Below are positions 37,801 to 48,100 of a DNA stretch of 64,000 nucleotides, piece by piece (position 1 is the stretch's first letter; every line of letters begins with the position of its first letter). The DNA is from Arenicola marina (lineage: Eukaryota > Annelida > Polychaeta > Arenicolidae), in the NCBI GenBank assembly GCA_964019135.1, contig OZ025248.1:36015670-36079669 (forward strand). Direction: 5' to 3'. The translations under genes and the position numbers were made by a program. The notes under the pieces were generated by a model. That model made no database searches. It was not told where the DNA came from and saw only the letters and a program-made list of their open reading frames with translations.

Positions 37801-40565
37801 TAACCGTCCAGATGTAACTGTTTGTAGCCAAATGATACATTGGAAAGGCGTATATCGTTCCTGACCCTGTCTTGATTAAGTTGTGTTGTTGATGCAGACA
37901 GCTGATCTACAACTACCCCGAGCAGCTGTTTGCGGACGCCGGGATCATGGCCATCGAGCACGCCGACTTCGAGGGGGTGGAGAGACTGGCACTCGTCACA
38001 GGTACGTCTGACCGCTGTGGACCAATATGACTCATCATCCATGTTAGAGCCCATAAAATGGATTGTTATAGTAAATGGTAGACGTGAGTCATAGATGAGC
38101 TATGTTGACACTATGGTTCGCCATGGTATGGAAGACACACCATCAATGGTGGTCTTCATGTGCACGAAAGCAGCCGAGAACAGCAATATTTTGATTCAGT
38201 TCTAAAGTACCCCTGGGTCAGTTTATTCTCGAACCATGTACGAATCGTAGACCAAAAATGGTCGCCTGATCAGCAAATGATATGGTAATTATAGTCTACA
38301 TTTCTCATTTTTCTGAATTTGTTGCTGAGCGAGTGTTAAATTCACACTGCCTCCCACAGTCTACATAAGTCAAATTGTAACACATTTATTTTCACCTAGA
38401 TTCGTTTGATCACGAATTTATTGATATAGCAACGAGTGTTAAATTTACGCTGCCTCCCACAGCCTGCATAAGTAGCATTGCAACACATTTTTTATCACCT
38501 AGATATGTTGATCACAAAACGTGTATGTGTTTTTCAGGAGGAGAAATCGTATCCACGTTTGACTGCCCAGAACTATCCAAATTAGGCACCTGTGAGTTGA
38601 TAGAGGAAATCATGATCGGAGAGGACAAACTCCTTAAATTCAGCGGTAAGTCCCGGCAAGTTGCGGTATTATTGCCCAAGTCACAGTGGCCATGATATGA
38701 AGACAACCTTGTCATAACCCTAACGCCGTGACATGGTACATAACATGAATGGCTGATCAGCCAAGGAGGGCTGGGTACTATTCTCTTTCAATACGATCAA
38801 AAAAACGGTAAGATGCGACTTGGGAATAATAAACTATTAATTCCCGTTATATATATATAACATTTTACACGCAGGTGTGGCCATGGGCGAGGCCTGTACC
38901 GTAGTACTGCGCGGAGCCACGCAGCAGATCCTGGACGAGGCCGAGAGATCGCTGCACGACGCGCTCTGCGTCCTGCAGCAGACAGTCACCGAGACGCGCA
39001 CGGTCTATGGAGGCGGTGAGTGACCAATCCCGAAGAAGACGGTAACCCACACAGACACGCACTTCTTCTTAGTAAATAAGGTTCTTCTGAGGGAAGCCGG
39101 GAAAGGAGACCCTATTTCCATGGTGTAACCGACATGAGGCTTCAATGACCCCAGTTTTGGTTATTAACTGCTACGTCGTGTTAAACCTTGAAGGGAATAC
39201 GTCGATCCGTGGGTCAGATCATTGTATTTGTAACGCTCGATTAAAGTGATTGTTGCCACACATACACACCTTTTTGTTCTCTAAATGAACGCTTTCGACA
39301 GTGTGATGTGTATACATGAACCACCGTATGGTGTCGTTGCCATTTTGCCGGCGTCTGACGGTTCTGCCGTGGTTTCCGCCCGCCCACAGGCTGCTCGGAG
39401 ATGTTGATGGCCAACAGTGTATCGGAGCTGGCCGCAAAGACTGCAGGGAAGGAAGCTCTCGCAATGGAAGCCTTCGCCAAGGCGCTCAGAATGGTCAGTG
39501 CGCCTGCGCAGTCCACTGCGTAATCAGGCTCGGAACGGACTTATGCTTGACGCATAGGCTATGACACTCGTTACGGTATAATCCTTCTTTCGAAGCGAGT
39601 CTATGATAATATCCAGAAATGTCACAAATAGAAATGGATCTCTTTAACTGAGTGATGTCCTACTTTATGATATCCTATCATCAGATAAATGCATGAATGT
39701 TAATCAACCTAATAGGCCTTTGCTCGGGGATGCCTTTGCCTTTTGATGTTTACCGGCGTTGCTTGCCGACAGATCCCCACCATCATCGCCGACAACGCCG
39801 GTTACGATAGCGCCGAGCTGGTGGCCAAGCTCCGGGCCGTGCACACAGAGGGTCAGGACACCATGGGCCTCGGTGAGACCGCTTGGGGACCGCTCACCAT
39901 GTGTTCTTTGGGACCACAATGTTTTAACCGCAGTTGTATTTCGGGCAGCAACAAAATATGAAAGCTGTTCAGGCGGCATGTTTGGGTCTGTATTATATAT
40001 TTGGGCAAAAAGTAACGAGACGCTTGTTTGCTGTCGTTTTGGCTTTTTGTTTGTTTTGCAAGTAAACATCACTAAATGATTTATAATTGAAAGATTTATA
40101 ATATTTGAATGAGGTGGTTGTATACTATAGAAATAGCTTTTGACGCCTACATTATGTGCTAGATCAGAGATGATACTTTACCTCATTTAATGGGGTTTTT
40201 TTCTTGTTTTAGCTAGTAATTATACTCTGTAGTAAGCCGTCTCACGTGTTGCAGAGACAGGATTGTTTTGCCAAATACCGCCTTAGTAGTTTCCCATTTT
40301 CCCGGAGTTAGCTTATGTTTTTGTTTAACATTTAGTTAACGAGTTGTCTCTGTGATGTGAGTGAGTAATCTGACTTTTCCTTGGCTATCGGACAGACATG
40401 GAAGTGGGTGAGGTTGGCGACATGGTCACCCTGGGCATCACAGAGTCCTTCAAGGTCAAGCAGCAGGTGCTCGTCAGCGCGGTGGAGGCGGCCGAGATGT
40501 TGCTGCGAGTGGACAACATCATCAAGGCTGCCCCGCGGCAACGCGCCCCCGACCACTGCATGTAG
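28869..40565 (+). CDS. CCT2: T-complex protein 1 subunit beta (CCT2), TRiC/CCT chaperonin
   Basis: Cytosolic ATP-driven chaperonin subunit that folds actin, tubulin and other clients as part of the 16-subunit ring. Exons with canonical sites and matching phases: 28869-28871 (candidate), 33971-34039, 34325-34390, 34766-34877, 35238-35314, 35697-35809, 36312-36438, 36773-36848, 37141-37369, 37898-38001, 38538-38645, 38875-39015, 39390-39493, 39773-39872, 40396-40565. They give 532 residues, against 535 in human. Seen: LGPKGM and TNDGATIL (62-69) nucleotide-site motifs, catalytic GDGTTS (94-99), YGGG (406-409). Segments such as [40 protein letters not shown] and [10 protein letters not shown] identify the beta subunit rather than other CCT paralogs. 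No damage is seen. Intron 1 (5.1 kb) holds several transposons. The ATG at 33971 is the fallback start. Confidence 0.96.
29682..30310. mobile_element. Foldback DNA transposon/MITE with about 300-bp arms (CCT2 intron 1)
   Basis: Nearly the whole 629 bp is one inverted repeat: left-arm blocks such as CATTCATTTTAAAGTTTGCT, TTGTCGATTATGAC and ATGGCGGCGCC recur reverse-complemented in the right arm, meeting near 30010. The outer ends are AGGGCCATGCCATACACA and, reverse-complemented, AGGGTCAAGCAATACACA. There is no coding frame. Arm identity is roughly 85 percent by eye. Confidence 0.9.
30298..30346. repeat. Short hairpin at the foldback edge
   Basis: CTTGACCCTTCTG and CAGAAGGGTCAAG are perfect inverted repeats of 13 bp about 16 bp apart, sharing the outer end of the foldback element. 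Confidence 0.8.
31326..31550 (-). CDS. Small Cys-rich ORF, antisense in CCT2 intron 1 (hypothetical)
   Basis: A 74-residue frame with a very good start context (CAGCCATGGG) at 31550 and two CxxC pairs (CERC near residue 10, CGTC near 54) that could bind zinc as a treble-clef-like unit. No splice donor stands out and no family is recognised. An ETS-type motif (ACCGGAAGT, about 31297) lies downstream of the frame and a YY1-like AAAATGGTGG upstream (about 31586). It could be a first exon, a stand-alone small gene or a transposon remnant. Confidence 0.35.
   Translation of the reverse strand: MGRCRVILKCERCKEPFTKTKYKNSYDQKQLRKVFSPSQLEKYYFSQPDGFICGTCFRAVRLLHCMQKSWALRK
32447..33350. mobile_element. 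904-bp TIR transposon, TA-flanked (CCT2 intron 1)
   Basis: The left end CCGTAAACTGCTTATTTGAA and the right end (reverse complement CCGTAAACTGCCTATTTGAA) are about 26-bp inverted repeats flanked by TA (32445-32446 and 33351-33352). Next to each end are related inner blocks rich in GCACCC and CTCAAA. There is no transposase frame, so it is non-autonomous. An internal segment of about 115 bp is present twice in tandem (about 32610-32725 and 32726-32840). Confidence 0.85.
34567..34695. repeat. 20-bp intronic array of splice-acceptor-like units
   Basis: Six copies of a unit with TCTAATTTTACAGATATT in CCT2 intron 3, ending about 70 bp before the true acceptor of exon 4 (TTTAATACATTGCAG, 34765). 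Each unit carries a branch-point-like CTAAT and a T-rich run before CAG. Confidence 0.9.
36010..36054. repeat. Poly-C plus (CA)n microsatellite
   Basis: A C-run followed by about ten CA units, within CCT2 intron 6. Confidence 0.9.
37370..37612. repeat. About 60-bp tandem repeat starting at the CCT2 exon 9 donor
   Basis: Four imperfect copies with GGCTGGTTGGTTGATAT and TATCGTGACAAT. The first begins with the splice donor itself (ACAG|GTTGGTTGGCTGG). The unit resembles the tail of the SINE at 53522-53745 (GGTTGGTTGTATATCC and CATATCGCGTCAATGG). Confidence 0.85.
38020..38150 (-). repeat. Dispersed repeat copy 3 (CCT2 intron 10)
   Basis: On the plus strand it reads ATGTTAGAGCCCATAAAATG, then GAGCTATGTTGACACTATGG. 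Reverse-complemented, it lines up block by block with 15150-15265 and 58105-58225. Confidence 0.8.
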
Positions 40566-40569
40566 AGCG

Positions 40570-41212
40570 CCGCGACCTAGACCAGGGCGGGCGGCATGAA
40601 AGGTGATATTGCAGGCATGATAGTGGCGTGGCACATTGAGTTGGGGTGGGACCGGGCCAGGGCGGGCGGCATGAAAGGTGATCATTGCAGGCATGATAGT
40701 GGCGTGACACATTGAGTTGGGGTGGGACCGGGCCAGGGCGGGCGGCATGAAAGGTGATCATTGCAGGCATGATAGTGGCATGGCGTGGCACATTGAGTTG
40801 GGGTGGGACCGGGCCAGGGCGGGCGGCATCCAAGGTGATCATTGCAGGCATGATAGTGGCATGGCGTGATGCATTAAGTTGGGGTGGGACCGGGCCAGGG
40901 CGGGCGGCATGAAAGGAGATCACTGCAGGCATGATAGTGGCATGGCGTGATGCATTAAGTTGAGCTGGGACCGGGCCAGGGCGGGCGGCATGAAAGGTGA
41001 TCATTGCAGGCATGATAGTGGCGTGGCACATTGAGTTGGGGTGGGACCGGGCCAGGGCGGGCGGCATGAAAGGTGATCATTGCAGGCATGATAGTGGCGT
41101 GGCACATTGAGTTGGGGTGGGACCGGGCCAGGGCGGGCGGCATGAAAGGTGATCATTGCAGGCATGATAGTGGCGTGGCACATTGAGTTGGGGTGGGACC
41201 GGGCCATTAAGC
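40570..41212. repeat. 76-bp tandem array in the CCT2 3' UTR
   Basis: About 8.5 copies with core GGGCGGCATGAAAGGTGATC and GGCATGATAGTGGC, starting about five bases after the CCT2 stop codon. It should be transcribed in the 3' UTR if the poly(A) signal at 42123 is used. Confidence 0.93.
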
Positions 41213-41685
41213 AATATTTGATCTGAGAAACTTGTTGAATGGAAATGATGTATTCAGGTCCTTAATGTATCAGAACACACTTATTGTACGCACTAAACAG
41301 GTCACGTGAAGCCATTTTTAGGGACAATACTGGTGCATCTCGCCATCAACATTTTTGCATAGCTTCTCTGCAAATATCATCTCTGTCGAGTAGTTAACAT
41401 TCACGTAGATAATGTGTCTGGCATTTTGTTCATAAAAGAATCTTGCGTATCATAATATGGGTGGAAAATAGTTGAATGAGCATCTTTATCTTTTTGTGGA
41501 CCCACGGTTCTTATCGGTACTTTAGCCTTGTTTTTTCTGATATACTGGTGAAATAGTTTGAGGGTCATAACACGTTTGTCGTCTAATCCATTCCTTGACC
41601 ATGTGGCTTTATCCTTAGGTCTTCAACTCAATAAGAGGAGTCACCACAATGGAAGTGAAGTGGAGAAGATTAGCTACAGGGCCTG

Positions 41686-41862
41686 TCCAGCTGTGTGGGC
41701 GTATCCAGATGTGTGGGCGTGCCCAGCTGTGGGCGTATCCAGATGTGTGGGCGTTTCTAGCTTTGTGGGCGTGTCCAGCTGTGTGGGCGTGTCCAGCTAT
41801 GTGGGCGTGCCCAGTCATGTGGGCGTGTCGAGCTATGTGGGCGTGTCGAAGGAGCTCCTCCT
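41686..41862. repeat. 18-bp tandem repeat in the CCT2 3' region
   Basis: About ten copies of GTGTGGGCGTGTCCAGCT variants. Confidence 0.9.
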
Positions 41863-42122
41863 GCGCGTACACCACTCTCAGATACGGCGGAGAGCACTGA
41901 CGGCTTCCACAATGCAGTGACGTCAGACAAGTAGTCCTCCATAATGTATCGTTGTGATACGTAATTTTTTTACGTCATTTTTGTTTGTATTCCTGTTTAT
42001 ACTTGCTCTATTTTTGAGGGGGGAAACCTATACGTTAAGGACGGCATGTACTGGCCAAGCACTCCATTCGTCATATACGTGTAATTTATAATCTGGAAGT
42101 GTAACTATTGCTGTCCAAAATC

Positions 42123-42128
42123 AATAAA
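42123..42128 (+). terminator. Candidate CCT2 poly(A) signal
   Basis: AATAAA, followed after about 20 bp by GT-rich TTACGTTGTGTTC. It is the first canonical signal I see after the stop codon and would give a 3' UTR of about 1.6 kb. Confidence 0.65.
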
Positions 42129-42149
42129 TTCTGCGTTGCGCACCTTACG

Positions 42150-43500
42150 TTGTGTTCAGATATCAGTATCGAAGTTCCGATTGATATTGTTTATCGAATG
42201 ACCAGAACAAATGAAAAAGAGACCAAAGTAAAAGTATATTTTGTGATTTTTATTAATCCTTGTGGAATACCGACAGGTTTTCGTTGACCACTATATAGTC
42301 TGGTACTATATATAAATCGCTGTAAATGAACAATATCTGGGACTCCCAAACAGGGTCGTGAAAGTTTAGGTGCCATTAACTTCAAAATGACCATGTTTCT
42401 TCTATACTACATAAACTTTGTTCATGCTATTTTGACCAATGGTTTTTGATACATTAGCTTACATAAAAAATTATCTCCACACTATTCGAACAAGGTTGCA
42501 TGCAACTTAATACAAGTATAAATACCTAAATAATATTTTAAAGCACAGCGTATGTTTTCAGTATACTGATAAACAATCTTAACAGTGTGACCTCTGCAAT
42601 TGTAAATCAACCGATTTGGCATTTATCGTAAGTAATCGAATTCAAAAGGGACGCAAAAATCAGTTGGATTTTGAAATCCGTTTTGATAGGAACTGTCGGT
42701 GGTAAATATTTCATTTACGGATCACCAAACTTGTTCACACACCAGAAATTAATCATTTGTTGAACATAAAAGCAATCGGTCACGATAGGAATAACATTGC
42801 ATAAAAAAGTTGCGTACATAACCCATAGACGTTTTCTGGAGTTACAGGTATGGCCCTGGAAAGCGTCTGCATACGGACTCCACGGGAAGAGTTGACATTT
42901 CAGGACTGCTTTATACATATTGCACACATGTATATTAAGCAATGTAAGTTTACGAACTAAAAATATAATACGAGTATGCATTATTGATACTCTATACCTA
43001 ACTTGTACGTAAAAATGAAAAATACTGGCGGCGTACACTAGTTAGTTGCGTGCATACATAACCAATAATGAGCATTTAAGTCGACGAAATATGTAACTGA
43101 AATCACATTTCACATCTTTACGTCAGCACTGTTGCAGTAAGAACGTATATTATGAAGAACCACTGAAACTCTAGTACCGTGCAAGGCAGTATCGCATCGA
43201 AAGCCCAATAAGGTACTCTTTGACTTTAATTCTAGCGTCGTCATAACTCATCCTACCAGAATCGCCATAAAATGCATGAGGATTACTTGCAAGAACAAGA
43301 CCAGGGTAACAAAACACTTGACTGCTTACCAGTGTCAGACCTATAGTGCTCTCAACAGTTCGACGCTTTATCCAAGGTAGATATATAATCAAGTCAACAT
43401 TTGGCAAAATCGCCAGTCACCGCCTTGGTGAAAATAAAGGAGGTACAAGTGGCGCCAACGTTATGCTAAATACTCTCATACTACACAGTGAATACCATCT
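42150..43500. other. Gap between convergent genes
   Basis: Two minus-strand open frames (43171-43407 and 42715-43038) read like protein in places but have no recognisable motif or convincing splice join. Nothing else is seen. Confidence 0.4.
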
Positions 43501-43509
43501 TACATTTAC

Positions 43510-44235
43510 ACTGTGGTACAATGGGTACCAACCAAGGACACTGCGATGGTAAACCGAGTACCAACCAAGTACACGGCGACGGTAAACCGAGTACCAACCC
43601 AGTACACTGCGGCGGTAACCCTAGACCAACCAAACACATTGCGACGGTAACTCTAGTACCATCTAAGTACACTGCGACGGTTAACCGAACACCAACCCAG
43701 TACACGGCGACGGTCAACCGAGTACCAACCAAGTATACTGCGACGGTAAACCGAGCACCAACCCAGTACAATGCGACGGTAAAGCGAGTACCAACCAAGT
43801 ATACTGCGGCGGTAAACCGAGTACCAACCGAGTACTCTGCGACGCTAAACCGAATACCAACCAAGTATACTGCGGCGGTAAAACGAGTACCAACCCAGTA
43901 AACTGCCGCGGTAAACCGAGTACCGACCAAGTACACTGCGACGGTAAACAGAGTACCAACCCAGTACACTGCGGCGGTAAGGCGAGTACCAACCAAAGTA
44001 CATTGCGGCGGTAACCCTAGTACCATTTAAGTATATTGCGGCGGTAACCCTAGTACCATTCAAGTACACTGCGACGGTAAACCGAGTACCATTCAAGTAC
44101 ACTGAGGCGGTAACCCTAGTACTAACCAAGAACACTACGGCAGTAAACCGAGTACGAATGAAGTATACTGCCGCGGTGCACTGTGCATCTACCAAGTACA
44201 CTATGACGGCATTGCGTACAAGACAAGTACACTGC
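43510..44235. repeat. 33-bp minisatellite between the CCT2 and RAB3IP 3' ends
   Basis: About 22 copies of a unit with GTACCAACCAAGTACACTGC followed by a GACGGTAAACCGA-like half. It is unrelated in sequence to the 33-bp array at 1-7205, but has the same length. The long open frames across it are repeat artefacts. Confidence 0.93.
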
Positions 44236-44545
44236 GGGCAGTGGAGCTGGAGGCTATGGCCAGGGACCTTTATACATTACCACCTCCATGTACCACAAAT
44301 ATCTATCACCATCTACTTCATACATAGTAACCTCTGCCATCTAGAATGTACACACGACTACTCAACAGCACATTGGTTGGATGAATGGGATTGCGTCGTC
44401 AGTACGGAATGTGATGAATACACGAGGAAGTTGTAACATTGGTGAGAGACGGTGGGCTATGAAAATAGGTCGCTATGACTAAGGTTCCGTAGACCGTTCA
44501 CCCGGGGCTCTGAGACAACTCTACATGATGTGTAGACGTTTTTTG

Positions 44546-44551
44546 TTTATT
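44546..44551 (-). terminator. Candidate RAB3IP poly(A) signal
   Basis: TTTATT on the plus strand (AATAAA on the minus), about 600 bp beyond the RAB3IP stop codon. Confidence 0.5.
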
Positions 44552-45152
44552 ATATGTGACCATGAACAGGTACAATATTGAATCACGACGCTTCATCTCG
44601 TGACCAAGTATATTAGTGTGAAGTGGTGTACAATTTGACGATGTTTGAAAAGGAAAGGTTGCCCTCCCCCCTCCCTCCCCCCCGCGTATAACCAATGATA
44701 ACACAGGTTGAGGATTACCCAGACTGAGATGTCAGTTATAAACACGTCTAACATTAGTAACATGTACGACATCCACATGTCAAACCTCGTAACAGATATA
44801 TTATTGAAAACATGCGCGACAGAAATATCAACCAAAAAGCATATCCGATGGAAACAAGATGTCCGACCAATGGGTGACATATCTATGGACAAATATACCA
44901 TAATGCAACCAAACATGGCCTCCCCTCTACCTGCGTGTCTGACACGTGATCAGAATACGTGATTACAACCGACAACGATATCGACTTGTACCCACCGAGC
45001 TGTGTTGCTGGAAGGTTGCATGCTACAAATGAAAGGGTTTCGTCGCGCACGGGTTGGGATGAATGAGGCGCCTTCTTAGTGCTGCCGCTGTCCGCTGGGT
45101 GGCGTGCAAGGTAGGTGGACACGGCAGATGGAGACACGTGCCGGGGAACACG

Positions 45153-48100
45153 TCAGCTAAGCCCCAGACGAGACAGACACATCTCTTTCCGTAGTCGCGC
45201 CACCTCCCAGTACATATTCATTTCTGTCCGGGATAAAACCAGTGACAACGACATTATTTTACATTGCATAACAGGAAATCAACAACAAAATTATATTTCT
45301 AACGGTGCTAGTTCTGCTCATACATGTAGTCCACTATAAAAATGTGTATTCTAGTATTTGAGGACTAAACAGCTATCCATAATGGAACACTTGTAGAACA
45401 CTTGAACCGAAAGTAGTTATGTTGTACTGACCGTCACTCTTGACCAGTCCTTGGGTTATGTATCGTAAATAAGTAATGAAATCGCCAACGGTGGTAATCT
45501 GGAAAACGAAAAATTGCACAGTTCATTTATCGAAGGGAATCTGATGATATTCTGAAGTGCCATGCCTGACATCCTAACACAATGAATTCAGTGAGAATAC
45601 GTACAAATTACCCTGATATTACGAGGCCACCATATCCGGAGATATTTCTTCGAGCTCATGTGTGCACACGGCCCTTAATGAAGGTCCACTGTATATGGGG
45701 ATCCGGGATACCATATATTGTTCATCAGATTGAAATTATAGATTCTGGGGAGCACAATAGCTTGAAACCGCCCCCACGATACGACCAAAAAAAACCAGGT
45801 ACATGTTAATCCTCTTTCTTGGAACTTACCCTATTCCTGGCAATCTGACAGACGAAGTATTGGGTATCACAGTCCCCCAACTTTATCTTAAACGTGCACG
45901 GACGCATCGTCTGAGTCAAAGCACATTTTCTGCAAATAATAATAGATCAATTTAAAAATAATGCATGGCAGAATATAGTATCTATACATCTCGGCTTGAA
46001 GACAAAATAAGGGTTGCTGCCATCAGCAAATGCAAAACAAAACAAGAAAAACAACACTACCCCGCCCCCCCCCCCCCGATCGGGCATTGACCGCACAACT
46101 CTATGTCCGATGAGAAGTTCGCCGCTTTACCGACTGAGCTACGCGGGCTTCATACGAACTGTTGGTGTTTGCGAATGCGTCCGAACTCATGAAACCCTTG
46201 CCGCTAAACTTGTGCGTTCAATGTTTACCTCGTGTTGAAGTACTAACTTAAAGTTGTTGTTCATGTGAGCAACATCGGAATAAACCACATCGATACTATT
46301 CATCATAACTTACCGGGGAAATGGATGTTTCTCCGGAACCGGTTCCATAGTGAGAGTATTGGTCATCACACACTTGAAAATGGAATTGGACAGCTGAAGA
46401 TTGGAAAAGGGTAACTTTAATTGTAACGGTAATAGTGTAACACATAGTTCTCCAATAGCAGATAAACCAGCGCCAAGAAAGATGTAAACCACAAACATTG
46501 GTGCAGAATTTACTAACACAAACTAGTATGACATGATTAAAGACCTCCCTTTTCGGGGTTTTTCTTTGGCAATATGCGGCTTGCAGTTGACCATGAGGTT
46601 ATATTACATACTATGAAGTTTGCAGACCAACTTATCTGTTCACACTATTCTTAAATACAACAATAAATTGCCGTGGTCATGGAAACACACTGATATGTTC
46701 TCAAGGGAAAAATACAGATTAACACGTTCCTCGTGTAGAAAAAATATCAAACTGAGCGCAATAAAAATTTAGTTGATCTCGTTAAATTTTCGTGTTAAAG
46801 ACCATTTCATTTCTTACATCTGCGTCTGGGAATGTGATGCAAGGTGAAACATCTTCCCTGAGAACGCGGTCGAAGAACGTCGTTCCTCGCTTCAAGGTCG
46901 GAGTACAGCACCAGGACTTAAACTCCTCCAGAAAGACAGGATCCACCTGACGAACGAGCCATCAACATGCAGGAGATGTAGTCACCAGATTGCATTGATA
47001 TGGAACGACAACTTCAAAATGACCCATGATATGGCCCTCTGTCACATGGTTGGTTGGTTGTGTATTCAGGACTAACCCACTAAATTCAGCGCTCTAACCT
47101 ACTAAGCTACCGGGGCGGCCCCCCTCTGCTACACGACTTATTGCATTAATTGAGTTCTCAGTAATGACGTAATTGAAAGGAATCCTGGCCGCATATGAGC
47201 AGCGGATTGGGTTAGTGAAGGTGAAGGGTCGGGATAGGGGTCAAGCGGGGTGATGATGCACGGATTAATGTTTTAGGTCCTTTCTGTGTAGGTAAACATG
47301 ATCTACACGGGTAGAGAAACTTTCCGGGACATTGAAACTGATGTTAAATGTGAAACAATAAACCAATTCACAGGCCGAGCATGAATGAGGATCGAAAGCG
47401 GGTCTGTTCATTTGTGTGGCTACGGAGTTACACATCTGTGCACTGGTGCAACTGCATCCCAGGGAGTTACATCAGCTCCCGAGAGTGGGGGGGGGGGTGC
47501 GTCTGTACCTCTCGTGCGTCAGTCGCCGGCGGCAGTTCCTGGGCGCTGGCCGTCATATCGACGGGCTCCCAGCCAGTGATGTCCTTGCTGAAGTTGTGGT
47601 GGCTCGTCGAGCGCCGGTGACCCTTGACGAAGGCGGCCTGCTTGCGGGCGGCCTCAAGCTGGGGGTGTAGGTGTCTGTTGGGCATGCTGGGGGTGGACGT
47701 AATGACTAGGGCCTTCAGCGCTGTCACCTCGGCCTGCAACACCTCAATCTGAAGAAAGAGGTGTGATACATGTATATTTGCTGCAAATTTTATTCTTATA
47801 CATGTATATTTCTTATAAAGTTTACTATTATACATGTATATTTGCTATAAAGTTTACTATTATACATGTATGTGTGCTATCAAGTTTACTATTATACATG
47901 TATATGTGCTATAAAGTTTATTATTATAAATGTATATTTGCTATAAAGTTTATTATTATACATGTCTTTTTGCTGTAAACTTTATTATTATAACGGTACA
48001 TGTATATTTGCAATAAACTTTACTATTATACATGTACATACATAAATAACACTTGAATAAGTATAAAGATACACCTTACCCTGACTAAATGATGAGACAT

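Noticed and set aside
42715-43407. Two minus-strand frames as exons of a gene
   Set aside because: No family motif, no splice sites in matching phase, no start context.
43488-44201. Open frames across the 33-bp array
   Set aside because: Same artefact: unit length divisible by 3 without stops.
46078-46150. Functional tRNA gene
   Set aside because: Good box A but degenerate box B and no closing acceptor stem; a SINE or pseudogene fits better.
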